A stretch of DNA of 64,000 bases from Streptomyces durmitorensis (GCF_023498005.1 NZ_CP097289.1:1984001-2048000); one strand, 5' to 3'; positions 51,883-61,240 are shown, numbered from the stretch's first letter. Numbers and translations: made by a program. The notes: generated by a model from the letters alone, not told the origin.

Positions 51883-53340
51883 TCAGAGGTCGATCCAGCC
51901 CGCCGCGAGCGCGATCACGCCCACGACGGCGCCCGCGATCGAGACGGCGCAGATGACGGCCTCGCGGGGGGAGAACAGGCGCTGGTTCTGCTCCCGCCGG
52001 GCCTTGATGAACAGGAGCGTCGCGGGGGCGTAGATGATGAAGGAGACGAGGACGAACTTGAGCCCGGCCGCGTACAGCAGGAACGCCATGTACAGCGTGG
52101 CGATCACCGCGATCACGAGTTCCTTGCGCGTGCTCTGCCCGGCGACGCCCTCGCGGCCGGGCCCGGTGGCGATCTTGACGGCGAAACCGGCCGCGAGCAG
52201 GAACGGGATGAGGCTCAGCGCGCTGGTCAGGTCGAGCGCGAAGTTGAACGCGTCGTCGGAGAACATCGTGACGACCAGGACCACCTGGCTCAGCGCGGTG
52301 GTCATCAGGAGCGCGGGGACCGGCACGTCCTCCGACGTGGCCTTGCGCAGGAAGCGGGGCATGTCGTCGTCCTTCGCGGCGACGAAGAGCACTTCCGCGG
52401 CCATCAGCGTCCAGGCGAGGTAGGCGCCGAGCACGGAGATGATGAGTCCGACGCTGACGAAGACCTTGCCCCAGGTGCCGACCGCCTCCTCCAGGACCCC
52501 CGCCATGGAGGGCTGGCGCAGCTCGGCGATCTCGGCCATCGGCATGATCCCGTACGACACGATGGTGACCGAGGCGAAGACGGCGAAGACGCTGAGGAAG
52601 CCCAGGATCGTGGCCCGGCCGACGTCCTCGCGGCGCTTGGCGTGCCGGGAGTAGACGCTCGCGCCCTCGACCCCGAGGAAGACGAAGACGGTGGCCAGCA
52701 TGGTGCCGCGCACCTGGTTGAACAGCGATCCCGCGTAGTCCGCGCCGCCGAAGTTGTCCGCGAAGACGGACGGCTTGAAGAAGAAGAGGGCCAGGATCAC
52801 GAAGACGAGGATGGGCACGATCTTGGCGACGGTGACGATCCTGTTGATCGCCGCCGCTTCCTTGACCCCTCGGCGGATGAGCAGGAAGAACGCCCACAGG
52901 CCGAACGAGGAGAGGACGACGGCGAGCAGGGTGTCGCCGTCGCCGAGGCTCGGCCAGATGGCGCCGATGGTCGACATGATGAGCACCCAGTAGGTGACGT
53001 TGCCGACGCACGCGCTGGCCCAGTACCCGAAGGCGGAGAAGAAGCCGAGGTACTCGCCGAACCCTGCCTTCGCGTAGGCGTAGACACCGGCGTCCAGATC
53101 CGGTCTGCGCACGGCGAGGGTCTGGAAGACGAAGGCGAGCATCAGCATGCCCGCACCGGCGATGGCCCAGGCGATCAACGCGCCCGCGACCCCGGTCTCC
53201 TGGGCGAACCGCCGCGGCAGCGAGAACACGCCCGCGCCGACCATGGAGCCGACGACCATCATCGTCAGCGTGGCGAGCGTCAGTTTGACGGCCGGCGACG
53301 CACCGGCGGCGGCTTGGTCACTGGTCTCGGCGTGGCTCAT
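51883..53340 (-). CDS. arcD: APC-family arginine/ornithine antiporter
   Basis: The protein has 485 residues. ATG 53340 follows GAGGAGTCC. Twelve to thirteen membrane helices in the APC superfamily: TLATLTMMVVGSMVGAGVFS, the first-helix substrate motif, then GVYAYAKAGFGEYLGFFSAF, GYWASACVGNVTYWVL and FVFLGVEGASVYSRHAKRRE. These stretches match the basic amino acid/polyamine antiporter branch (ArcD, LysP-like). Position directly before arcA makes arginine:ornithine exchange the most likely task. It is divergent from the lipoate ligase gene with a 148-bp gap. Confidence 0.9.
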   Translation of the reverse strand: MSHAETSDQAAAGASPAVKLTLATLTMMVVGSMVGAGVFSLPRRFAQETGVAGALIAWAIAGAGMLMLAFVFQTLAVRRPDLDAGVYAYAKAGFGEYLGFFSAFGYWASACVGNVTYWVLIMSTIGAIWPSLGDGDTLLAVVLSSFGLWAFFLLIRRGVKEAAAINRIVTVAKIVPILVFVILALFFFKPSVFADNFGGADYAGSLFNQVRGTMLATVFVFLGVEGASVYSRHAKRREDVGRATILGFLSVFAVFASVTIVSYGIMPMAEIAELRQPSMAGVLEEAVGTWGKVFVSVGLIISVLGAYLAWTLMAAEVLFVAAKDDDMPRFLRKATSEDVPVPALLMTTALSQVVLVVTMFSDDAFNFALDLTSALSLIPFLLAAGFAVKIATGPGREGVAGQSTRKELVIAVIATLYMAFLLYAAGLKFVLVSFIIYAPATLLFIKARREQNQRLFSPREAVICAVSIAGAVVGVIALAAGWIDL

Positions 53341-53488
53341 GGACTCCTCGTCAGCTCCCGTCAGGGTCGGCGCCGAGGGGACGACTGACCACCCTGTGCG
53401 GGAATCTATCCCTAGTGGGTCGAGTTGTCCTGATATGAAATCGCAGGCTGCCGGTGTCCGCGATTCGGCCAGGCCCGGAGGAAGCACA

Positions 53489-54544
53489 GTGCACGGTGAG
53501 TACAAGGTCCCCGGCGGCAAGCTCGTCGTCGTGGACCTGGAGGTCGAGGACGGCGCCCTGCGGCAGGTGCGGGTGGCGGGGGACTTCTTCCTCGAACCTG
53601 ACGAGGCGTTCGACGCCCTGAGCCGCGCGCTGGAGGGCGCACCCGCCGACACCGACACGGCGGGTCTCGCCGCCCGCGTCGACGCCGCGCTCCCCGAGGG
53701 CACGGTGATGTACGGACTCACGTCGGAGGGCGTGGGCGTCGCGGTGCGCCGCGCCCTCGCGCACGCCACGGACTGGACCGACTACGACTGGCAGCTGATC
53801 CACGAGGCCCCGCAGTCCCCCGCCCTCCTGATGGCGCTGGACGAGGTGCTCACCGAGGAGGTCGCCGCCGGGCGCCGCCCGCCGACGCTGCGCGTGTGGG
53901 AGTGGGAGTCCCCGGCGGTCGTCATCGGCAGCTTCCAGTCGCTGCGCAACGAAGTGGACCAGGAGGGCGCCGCGCGCCACGGAGTCCAGGTGGTGCGCCG
54001 GATCAGTGGCGGCGGCGCCATGTTCTGCGAGCCGGGCAACGCCATCACGTACTCGCTCTCGGTCCCGGACTCCCTCGTGCAGGGCCTGTCCTTCGCCGAC
54101 AGCTACGCCTATCTGGACGACTGGGTGCTCGACGCCCTCGGCGACATGGGCATCAAGGCGTGGTACCAACCCCTCAACGACATCGCCACCGACGCCGGCA
54201 AGGTCGCGGGCGCCGCCCAGAAGCGCGTCGCCGGCGGGCACGGCGCCGTACTGCACCACGTGACCATGTCGTACGACATCGACGCGGAGAAGATGGTCGA
54301 GGTGCTCCGCATCGGCCGCGAGAAGCTCTCGGACAAGGGCACGCGGAGCGCGAAGAAGCGCGTGGACCCGCTGCGCCGCCAGACGGGCCTCCCGCGCGAG
54401 ACCGTGATCGAGCGGATGCTCGACTCCTTCCGCGGGCGGTACGGCCTGACGGTCGGCAAGGCCACGGACGAGGAGATGGCCAGGGCGCGGGAACTGGCCC
54501 GGACGAAGTTCAGCTCACCGGAGTGGACGGCACGGGTGCCGTAG
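53489..54544 (+). CDS. Lipoate-protein ligase with N-terminal accessory domain
   Basis: The protein has 351 residues. GTG 53489 follows CGGAGGAAGCACA. Residues about 1-95 (HGEYKVPGGKLVVVDLEVED, RVAGDFFLEPDEAFDALSRA) look like the small accessory domain that sits at the C-terminus in E. coli LplA. Residues about 98-345 are the BPL/LplA/LipB catalytic domain, with PLNDIATDAGKVAGAAQKR and RRISGGGAMF for lipoyl-AMP binding. It should attach lipoate to dehydrogenase E2 or GcvH. This order, accessory domain first, resembles a fusion of split archaeal LplB and LplA. It is divergent from arcD. Whether it uses lipoate or octanoate is not decided. Confidence 0.85.
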   Translation: MHGEYKVPGGKLVVVDLEVEDGALRQVRVAGDFFLEPDEAFDALSRALEGAPADTDTAGLAARVDAALPEGTVMYGLTSEGVGVAVRRALAHATDWTDYDWQLIHEAPQSPALLMALDEVLTEEVAAGRRPPTLRVWEWESPAVVIGSFQSLRNEVDQEGAARHGVQVVRRISGGGAMFCEPGNAITYSLSVPDSLVQGLSFADSYAYLDDWVLDALGDMGIKAWYQPLNDIATDAGKVAGAAQKRVAGGHGAVLHHVTMSYDIDAEKMVEVLRIGREKLSDKGTRSAKKRVDPLRRQTGLPRETVIERMLDSFRGRYGLTVGKATDEEMARARELARTKFSSPEWTARVP

Positions 54545-55235
54545 GCCTTGACGGGCTCGCGTCGTCGGCGGGCTCCCTCTGCCAGGCGGTCGTGCCGATG
54601 CGGCCGGTGTTGCCGAGGTCGATCCGGCCCTCCGGCGTCACGGTCCCGGGGCGGGTGCCAGGCGCCGGGGTGACCTTGAGATAGGTGCCGCTGACGGCGG
54701 TCGTGGTCGTGTCGGTGACGGTGTTGCGCCAGACGAGGACGGTGTAGGCCTCCTCGCCCCGTTTGAGCGAGACGAGGTGGTCCGGGCCGGGGTCGTCGTC
54801 CCTCGTCATGATGGGGTCGGTACCTTCGAGGATCTGTACGTCGAGGGGCTCGCGGTGCTCGTCGAGGACCCGCAGCTTCGGATAGCCCTTCAGGCGGTAG
54901 GTGTCCTTGCCGCAGTTGGTCACGGTCACGCTCATCGCGCGCAGGCCCATGGCGGGGTTGACCATGCCCGCCTCGATGCGGACACCGGACGCGGGACAGG
55001 AGGGCGACGCCCCGTCGGGCACCTGCGGCGGCCCCGTCTCGACGGGAATCCCGGTCGGCGAGTCAGGACCGGCCGAGGCCGACAATCCGTCCCCCGCGCT
55101 GGTCCGACCGTCCTGAGCCGACCCCGTACGCCCGGGATCCGCCTCCCGCTCCAACTCCTCCGAGAGCCCGCACCCGGTGGCGAGCAGGAACACGGCCGAG
55201 AGGACAGCGACATGTCTGAACGCTATGACGGTCAC
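54510..55235 (-). CDS. DUF4232-type secreted lipoprotein
   Basis: With GTG 55235 the product has 241 residues; an upstream ATG at 55286 would spoil the signal peptide. The signal (RHVAVLSAVFLLATGC) ends in a lipobox with Cys22. A low-complexity linker of about 55 residues precedes a DUF4232-like beta-sandwich (VRIEAGMVNPAMGLRAMSVT, NCGKDTYRLKGYPKLRVLDE, VSLKRGEEAYTVLVWRNTVT). Many Streptomyces secrete such lipoproteins; function is unknown. Its 3' end overlaps the ligase gene by 35 bp. Confidence 0.78.
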   Translation of the reverse strand: MTVIAFRHVAVLSAVFLLATGCGLSEELEREADPGRTGSAQDGRTSAGDGLSASAGPDSPTGIPVETGPPQVPDGASPSCPASGVRIEAGMVNPAMGLRAMSVTVTNCGKDTYRLKGYPKLRVLDEHREPLDVQILEGTDPIMTRDDDPGPDHLVSLKRGEEAYTVLVWRNTVTDTTTTAVSGTYLKVTPAPGTRPGTVTPEGRIDLGNTGRIGTTAWQREPADDASPSRPTAPVPSTPVS

Positions 55236-55322
55236 GCGGAGATCATGCCATGGCCACAGTTTCCCCCCATCTACCTTCCCCTTCATATCGACGCCCCGAC
55301 GACGCCCCGAGTCCATGGGCGC

Positions 55323-55991
55323 CTAGGGAGTTGCGTTCCGTGCCGCGACGAGCCCCGACTCATAGGCGAACACGACCAGTTGGGCCCGGTCGCGCGCACC
55401 GAGCTTCGTCATCGCCCGGCTCACATGCGTCTTCGCCGTGAACGGGCTGATCACCATGTGCTCGGCGATCTCCTCGTTCGTCAGCCCGCGCGCTGCCAGC
55501 GCGGTGACCTCCCGCTCCCGGCGCGTGAGGGTCTCCAGGCCCGGCGCGGTGGCCCGGTCCGGTGGCCGCGAGACGAACTCGCCGATCAGCCTGCTGGTCA
55601 CGGAGGGCGAGAGCAGGGAGTCCCCGCGCGCGACGATCTCGATGCCGTGCAGCAGGTCGGCGGGCTCCGTGTCCTTGAGCAGAAACCCACTGGCACCGGC
55701 CCTCAGTGCGTCGAAGACGTACTCGTCGAGGCCGTAATTGGTGAGGATCACGACGCGTACGCCTCCGAGGCGGGGGTCGGCGGCGATCCGACGTGTCGCC
55801 TCGATCCCGGTCATCACCGGCATCTGTACGTCTATGAGCGCGACGTCCGGCAGGCACTCCCGCACGAGAGCGACCCCGCGCTCCCCGTCGGCGGCCTCCC
55901 CCACCACCTCGATGCCGTCCTCGGCTTCGAGCAGCGCACGGAACCCGGCCCGCATCAATGCCTGGTCGTCGATCAGCACCACCCGGATCAC
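55323..55991 (-). CDS. NarL/LuxR-type response regulator
   Basis: The protein has 222 residues. Receiver domain with acidic pocket VLIDDQ and the phosphoacceptor Asp54 in DVALIDVQMPVMTG, Lys in GFLLKDTEP, then a C-terminal LuxR helix-turn-helix (LTRREREVTALAARGLTNEE, TAKTHVSRAMTKLGARDRAQ). ATG 55991 overlaps the kinase stop (ATGA). It should be phosphorylated by the kinase encoded just upstream and bind DNA as a dimer. Targets unknown; the divergent AhpD/methyltransferase pair is a candidate. Confidence 0.93.
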   Translation of the reverse strand: MIRVVLIDDQALMRAGFRALLEAEDGIEVVGEAADGERGVALVRECLPDVALIDVQMPVMTGIEATRRIAADPRLGGVRVVILTNYGLDEYVFDALRAGASGFLLKDTEPADLLHGIEIVARGDSLLSPSVTSRLIGEFVSRPPDRATAPGLETLTRREREVTALAARGLTNEEIAEHMVISPFTAKTHVSRAMTKLGARDRAQLVVFAYESGLVAARNATP

Positions 55992-57232
55992 ATCCCCTCC
56001 CCCGGTCGCCCGGCGGCCACCCTGACCTCCGCGGACGATCCTTCCTGCCGCCCGGCGGTCACACCGGATACCAATACCCCGTCCCCCAGCGGCAGTTCCG
56101 CCCGCACCAGGAATCCCCCCTCGACCCGCGGCCCCGCCCGCAACGTCCCGCCCAGGGAAGCGACCCGCTCCCGCATCCCCGTGAGCCCGGTCCCCTCCAC
56201 CGGTGGCCGCCCCGCGTCGGCGACCCCGTCGTCCTCCACTCGCACCCCCAGCACCCGCTCCCCGTAGTCGAGTCCGACCGTCACCTTGGCCAAGCCGCCC
56301 GCATGGCGGGCCGCGTTGGTGAGGCCTTCCTGCACGATCCGGTACGCGGCCCGCTCCAGGTCGCCGGCCAGGGTCCGCTCCCGGCCCAGCACCGTCAGCT
56401 CCACGGCGAGCCCCGCCGCCCGCGCGCGCTCGACGAGCAGCGCCGGGCTCCCCGTCGGCTCGTCCGTGCGCAACACCGTGAGCGTGGAGCGCAGTTCACG
56501 CATCGCCTCACCGCTCGCCTCCTGGATGGCGAGCAGCGCGGGCGGTATGTCCTCGCCCCGCTTGCGGGCGAGGTGGACGGCCACCCCCGCCTGGAGCTTG
56601 ACGATCGAGATGCTGTGCGTCAGCGAGTCGTGCAGTTCGCGCGCGATCCGCAGCCGCTCCTCGCCCGCCCTGCGCAGCGCCGCCTCCTCGCGGGTCCGCT
56701 CGGCCTCCAGGGCCCGCTGCTCGGTCTGACGCAGATACGCCTGCCAGTTCTTGTCGGCGAGGCCCGTGACCAGGGCGCACAGGAACCAGCCGGCCAGCAG
56801 CAGCGTCCGCTGCACGACGTCGTCCGACGCCTCCCCCGCGACCGCGAAGCCCGCGAGGAACACCCCGGCGGCGACGGCGGCGAGGCCTCTGTGAGACGCG
56901 CGCGCTGCCGTGTGCACGGCCGCCACCACCGGGATCGCCGCGACACTGCTCGCGCCCGCGTACAACACCTCGCCGAGCAGACACGCCGTGGTGAGCGCGA
57001 GCACTCCGCGCGGCGCCGCCCGATGCGCGGAGAGGGCGAGCGAACCGATGCCGATCAGGGCGTAGTCGAGGAGCCCCGCGCCGCCGTCCCCCAGTCCCGC
57101 CGCGACCGCGACCATCACCCCCACCACGACCGCGAGCACGGCGTCACCGACCCACGCCTGCCGCACCTGATTCCGCACCCGGTCGCGCACGTTCACCTGC
57201 GCCGCCGCGCCTGCCACCCTGTCCGCCGCCAT
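55988..57232 (-). CDS. NarL-type sensor histidine kinase
   Basis: With ATG 57232 the product has 414 residues. The N-terminal part has about four to five membrane helices (about 27-165), then a HisKA_3 dimerisation box LRIARELHDSLTHSISIVKL with phospho-His201 and a HATPase with N-box EGLTNAARHAGG and G-box GTGLTGMRERVASLGG. The gene ends in the ATGA overlap with its response regulator. The sensor signal is probably membrane-associated because no large extracellular loop is visible. It is divergent from the AhpD-like gene. Confidence 0.92.
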   Translation of the reverse strand: MAADRVAGAAAQVNVRDRVRNQVRQAWVGDAVLAVVVGVMVAVAAGLGDGGAGLLDYALIGIGSLALSAHRAAPRGVLALTTACLLGEVLYAGASSVAAIPVVAAVHTAARASHRGLAAVAAGVFLAGFAVAGEASDDVVQRTLLLAGWFLCALVTGLADKNWQAYLRQTEQRALEAERTREEAALRRAGEERLRIARELHDSLTHSISIVKLQAGVAVHLARKRGEDIPPALLAIQEASGEAMRELRSTLTVLRTDEPTGSPALLVERARAAGLAVELTVLGRERTLAGDLERAAYRIVQEGLTNAARHAGGLAKVTVGLDYGERVLGVRVEDDGVADAGRPPVEGTGLTGMRERVASLGGTLRAGPRVEGGFLVRAELPLGDGVLVSGVTAGRQEGSSAEVRVAAGRPGEGM

Positions 57233-57455
57233 CTCCGCCCCCGCGTCCTCGCATCCCCGTGTCCCTCGCACCGGCGCATCCCCCGCCGTGTTCAGAACGA
57301 TAGAGCCCGCCGCTGACAATCGCGTCACCCCAGCAGACCGCTCCCGCACTACTCCCCGTGTAGTAGCCCCAGCCCCGTCCGGCCCCGGCGATGTACCCCC
57401 AACTGCCTTCCGCCGGACGACGACCCGAGGCACCCGGCGCCCCGACCATCGGGGC

Positions 57456-58493
57456 ATGGCAACCTTTCGATACACCGATCCCGTACTCCCGAAATCCGCG
57501 ACCGGCAGGACCGCCGAGGCGTACGCGCAGATGGCCGAGGACTTCGGCATCGCGGAGCCGGCGCCGCTCGTCGCGCTCTCGCCCGCGCCCGAACTGTTCA
57601 CCGCCACCTGGGCGTTGCTCCGCGAGTCGCTGCTGGTCGGCGGCGACGACGCCTTCGGCAGCGGGGGCACCACGCGCACCGGCCGGGAGCTGGTCGCACT
57701 GGGCGTCTCGCTCGCCAACCGCTGCCCGTTCTGCGTGAGCGCGCACACGGTCATGCTGCACGCCACCGGCGACCACCGCGTCGCCGAGCGGGTGCTGCGC
57801 GGCGAGCAGCCCGAGGACCCGGCGCAGGCGCGGCTGCTCGCCTGGGCTCAGGCGACCCGGACGCCGCAGGCGCCTGAGCTCGTCTCGCCGCCGTTCCCGC
57901 AGGCGCACGCCCCGGCCCACATCGGCACCGCGCTCTCCTTCCACTTCATCAACCGCGTCGCGTCGTCGCTGATCACCGAGGCCATGCTGCCGTGCAACGC
58001 GCAGCGCTTCCGGGCGGTGCGCTCGCTCGGCGGCCGCACTCTCCAGAAGACGGTGCGCCGCACCTTCGCCCCCGGCGACTCCCTGGCCCTGCTCGACGAC
58101 CCTCAGCCCGGCCCCACCTGGGCCGCAGGCACGCCCATCGGTTCCGCGTACGCTGCGCTCCGCGCCGCGGCGACGATGGGCGCGGGCCTGCTCGACGAAG
58201 CGGACCAGGACCTCGTGCAGGCGGCGGTGGCGGCGTGGGACGGCGCGCATCCGCCGCTGTCCTGGGACGCCCTGCCCGACCGTGCGTCCCGCCCGGGAGC
58301 ACGCCTCGCGCTGCTCGCCGCGCTCGCGCCGTACCGCATCACCGACGAGGACGTGGCGGCCTGGAAGAAGCCCCCGTTCAGCGACCACTGCCTCGTGCAC
58401 CTGCTCGCGTACGGCGCGTTCACGGCGGTCGACCGCATCGAGAGCGCCCTCGCGGCACACCACTCGGCCCGCTTCACCAAGGAGACGTCATGA
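57456..58493 (+). CDS. AhpD-like/carboxymuconolactone-decarboxylase-family protein
   Basis: The protein has 345 residues from ATG 57456. An AhpD-type redox motif is complete: CPFCVSAHTVML with Cys90, Cys93 and His97. The chain is twice as long as a single AhpD unit. The second half (from about residue 190) has AYAALRAAATMGAGLLDEAD and a helical arrangement typical of a second, motif-less CMD-like unit. It should act as a thiol peroxidase partner or decarboxylase-like enzyme in the cytoplasm. It is translationally coupled to a methyltransferase. Confidence 0.78.
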   Translation: MATFRYTDPVLPKSATGRTAEAYAQMAEDFGIAEPAPLVALSPAPELFTATWALLRESLLVGGDDAFGSGGTTRTGRELVALGVSLANRCPFCVSAHTVMLHATGDHRVAERVLRGEQPEDPAQARLLAWAQATRTPQAPELVSPPFPQAHAPAHIGTALSFHFINRVASSLITEAMLPCNAQRFRAVRSLGGRTLQKTVRRTFAPGDSLALLDDPQPGPTWAAGTPIGSAYAALRAAATMGAGLLDEADQDLVQAAVAAWDGAHPPLSWDALPDRASRPGARLALLAALAPYRITDEDVAAWKKPPFSDHCLVHLLAYGAFTAVDRIESALAAHHSARFTKETS

Positions 58494-59365
58494 CCACAGC
58501 GACGACACCGACCCCCAACTCCCGCCAGGCGCAAGCGTGGAACGGCTCGGTGGGCACGCACTGGGCCACGCACCACGACCGGTACGACACGATGCTGTCC
58601 GGCGTGAACGACGCCCTCTTCGAAGCCGCGGCCATCGGCGCCGGCGACCGCGTCCTGGACATCGGCTGCGGTGCGGGCATCACCACGCGCATCGCGGCCC
58701 GCCGCGCCGCGCACGGCCATGCGGTGGGCGTCGACATCTCGGCGCCGCTCCTCGACCGCGCCCGTGCGAGCACGGCATCCGAGGGCATCACGAACGCGGC
58801 GTACGAACAGGCGGATGCCCAGACCCACGCGTTCCCCACAGCTGGGTACGACGTCGCGATCAGCCGTGGCGGGGTGATGTTCTTCGCCGACCACACCGCC
58901 GCGTTCACGAACATCGCCCGTGCGCTGCGCCCCGGCGGGCGGCTGGTGTTCGTCTGTCCGCAGCCCGTCGACCAGGACACCGAGGAGTCCCGCACGCTCG
59001 GCCTCTTCGCCGAACTCCTCGCGCGGGAGGACGGCCCCGAGGAGAGCCCGGGGCACATATCGCCCGAGGCCGCGGCCGACGCCACCGCCGCCCGCACCGC
59101 AATGGCCTCGTTCTCGGAACCGGCCCGCATCCATGAGGCGCTCACCGCCTATGAGGACGTGACGGTGACGCCCGTGCCGGTGGAGACGGTATGGGGCCAG
59201 ACCTCGGCGGACGCCGTCGACTTCATCCTGTCGCGCACACCGGGCCGGACGGTGACCGCCGCGACGCGGGCAGCGCTGGAGGAGGCCTTCCGTCCGTACG
59301 CGACCGAGTTCGGCATACGGATGCGGGCGGGGGTGTGGCTGGTGACGGCGGTGCGTCCGGCCTAG
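58490..59365 (+). CDS. SAM-dependent methyltransferase
   Basis: The protein has 291 residues. ATG 58490 overlaps the AhpD-like stop (ATGA). Motif I is RVLDIGCGAGITTRIAARRA, then the acidic AVGVDIS, motif-II-like YDVAISRGGVMFFADHTAAF and motif III RALRPGGRLVFVC. It belongs to the UbiE/Methyltransf_11-type class I enzymes, probably modifying a small molecule together with the coupled AhpD-like protein. The C-terminal part has no match I can name. It ends inside the convergent tatA. Confidence 0.85.
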   Translation: MTTATTPTPNSRQAQAWNGSVGTHWATHHDRYDTMLSGVNDALFEAAAIGAGDRVLDIGCGAGITTRIAARRAAHGHAVGVDISAPLLDRARASTASEGITNAAYEQADAQTHAFPTAGYDVAISRGGVMFFADHTAAFTNIARALRPGGRLVFVCPQPVDQDTEESRTLGLFAELLAREDGPEESPGHISPEAAADATAARTAMASFSEPARIHEALTAYEDVTVTPVPVETVWGQTSADAVDFILSRTPGRTVTAATRAALEEAFRPYATEFGIRMRAGVWLVTAVRPA

Positions 59366-59535
59366 CCCTTCCCCCGCTCCCCGTCCTCCTGCATCGCCCT
59401 GGTCTCGCTCTTCAGGATCCGCAGGGACTTGCCCACCGCGCGCGCCGTGTCCGGCAGCTTCTTCGAGCCGAACAGCACGATGACCACGATCGCCACGATG
59501 AGCAGATGCCAGGGTTCCAGTCCGTTTCGGAGCAT
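59362..59535 (-). CDS. tatA: TatA-type translocase subunit (57 aa)
   Basis: The translation MLRNGLEPWHLLIVAIVVIV continues LFGSKKLPDTARAVGKSLRI, then LKSETRAMQEDGERGKG. This is the TatA family: a short N-terminal membrane helix, the FGSKKLPD hinge, an amphipathic helix and a charged tail. It is smaller than housekeeping TatA (about 90). The start ATG 59535 is preceded by GAAGGGCGGGC. It should work in the twin-arginine translocation pore; whether it is the main or an accessory TatA cannot be said. Its stop codon overlaps the methyltransferase stop. Confidence 0.9.
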   Translation of the reverse strand: MLRNGLEPWHLLIVAIVVIVLFGSKKLPDTARAVGKSLRILKSETRAMQEDGERGKG

Positions 59536-59689
59536 CGTCGCCCGCCCTTCTCCACAGATGTCTCGGCTGTCACTCAGCCGTCGGTTGCCTCAGAAAAGAT
59601 TGCTACATTGCGCAACTGTACAACCATTGGGCGGGCCGGAAGGTCCCTCTCCATGAGGCGGAACGACTCGGACGGATAGGGCGGCACCC

Positions 59690-61240
59690 ATGACAACCAG
59701 CCACCGTGCAGCTGTACGCGGCCGTCGGCGCAAGCGCGGCCGTGTGCGGCTCACGCTCGGCGTCGTCCTGTCACTCCTGGCCCTCGTGACGGCCAGCGCC
59801 GGGTGGGCGTACTTCCGCCTGAACGGCAACATCGACACCTTCGCGGCGGACGGCGTCTCCGGAGACCGGCCCGACGCCGACGCATCCAAGGGCGAGAACG
59901 TCCTGGTGATCGGCTCGGACGCACGCACAGCGGGGAACAGCACGCTCGGCGGCGGCGACAAGAGCGACATAGGCCGCTCCGACACCGCCTTCCTGCTGCA
60001 CGTGTACGCCGACCACCGGCACGCCGTCGCCGTCTCCATCCCCCGCGACACCCTCGTGGACCTCCCGCCCTGCAAGCTGCCGGACGGCAGCTGGACCAGG
60101 ACCCGGCAGCACACCATGTTCAACGCCGCGTACTCCGTGGGCCAGACCGCCAAGGGCAACCCCGCCTGCACCCAGAACACCGTCGAGCACCTCACCGGCC
60201 TGCGCGTCGATCACACCGTCGTCGTCGACTTCAAGGGGTTCGCGGAGCTGACGGACGTGGTGGGCGGAGTGCGGGTGTGCCTGCCGCAGGACGTCTACCA
60301 ACGCGACCTCAACCCCCACCGCACCACCCGGGGTACGCGTCTCTTCGCCAAGGGCGAGCAGGAGGTGGCGGGCCAGAAGGCCCTGGATTACGTACGCATC
60401 CGGCACGGCATCGGCGACGGCTCCGACATAGGCCGCATCAAACGCCAACAGGCGTTCGTCGCAAGCCTGTTGAAGAAGGTCAAGAGCGACGGCCTGACCC
60501 CCACCAAGTTGCTGCCGCTCGCGGACGCCGCGACGAAGTCCATGACCGTCGACCCAGGACTCGGCTCCGCCGACAAGCTGATCTCGTTCGCGATGTCCCT
60601 GAAGGACATCGACCTGAGCAACACCAAGTTCGTCACCATCCCCTGGCGGTACGAGGGTTCGCGCGTCGCCGTCGTCCAGCCGGACGCCGACGCGCTCTGG
60701 GCATCGCTCAAGGACGACCGCACGCTGGACGGGGCGGACGCCGGCGGCAAGAACGGCGAGAGGGTCGAGAAGGGAGAGAAGGGTGAGGAGGGTGAGAAGG
60801 GCAAGCGGGAGGCCGGCGGTGCGAAGTCCGCCGCGCCCGTCTCCGGAGGCGGCGCCGCCGTGGCCGTCGAGAACGGCACGACCCTCACCGGCCTCGCCGC
60901 CCGCGCGGCGAAGACCCTCACCGAGCACGACTTCACGGTCACCGGCACCGCGACCGCCGCAGCCCAGGACCACGCCACCACGGTGATCGCCCACGGCCCC
61001 GGCGAACGGAGCCGCGCGAAGTCCCTCGCCCGCCTGTTCCCGGGCGCGGAACTCAAGGCGGCGGCCACGCCCGGCATCACCGTCACCCTCGGCCAGTCGT
61101 ACGCGAACGCCCCCTCGGCCACGCCGTCCGACGAGCCGGAACCCGTCCCCAGCAAGGTCCCCACCAGGGTCCCGCCCAAGGTCGCCGACGACGCCCGCTC
61201 GGCCGACGACAACCCCTGCTCCGACCTCTCCTACGGCTGA
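59690..61240 (+). CDS. LytR-CpsA-Psr (LCP) cell-wall ligase with LytR_C domain
   Basis: The protein has 516 residues. A cytoplasmic basic head (RGRRRKRGRVR) and one membrane helix at about 20-42 are followed by an extracytoplasmic LCP domain: NVLVIGSDAR, DTAFLLHVYADHRHAVAVSI, PRDTL, then LDYVRIRHG and GDGSDIGRIKRQQAF, all conserved in the LCP fold. A charged linker (ERVEKGEKGEEGEKGKREA) leads to a C-terminal LytR_C domain (VAVENGTTLTGLAARAAKTL; ATTVIAHGPGERSRAKSLAR). LCP enzymes transfer undecaprenyl-phosphate-linked polymers to peptidoglycan. The tail is Pro/Ser-rich. The gene stands alone behind a likely promoter at about 59600. Confidence 0.92.
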   Translation: MTTSHRAAVRGRRRKRGRVRLTLGVVLSLLALVTASAGWAYFRLNGNIDTFAADGVSGDRPDADASKGENVLVIGSDARTAGNSTLGGGDKSDIGRSDTAFLLHVYADHRHAVAVSIPRDTLVDLPPCKLPDGSWTRTRQHTMFNAAYSVGQTAKGNPACTQNTVEHLTGLRVDHTVVVDFKGFAELTDVVGGVRVCLPQDVYQRDLNPHRTTRGTRLFAKGEQEVAGQKALDYVRIRHGIGDGSDIGRIKRQQAFVASLLKKVKSDGLTPTKLLPLADAATKSMTVDPGLGSADKLISFAMSLKDIDLSNTKFVTIPWRYEGSRVAVVQPDADALWASLKDDRTLDGADAGGKNGERVEKGEKGEEGEKGKREAGGAKSAAPVSGGGAAVAVENGTTLTGLAARAAKTLTEHDFTVTGTATAAAQDHATTVIAHGPGERSRAKSLARLFPGAELKAAATPGITVTLGQSYANAPSATPSDEPEPVPSKVPTRVPPKVADDARSADDNPCSDLSYG

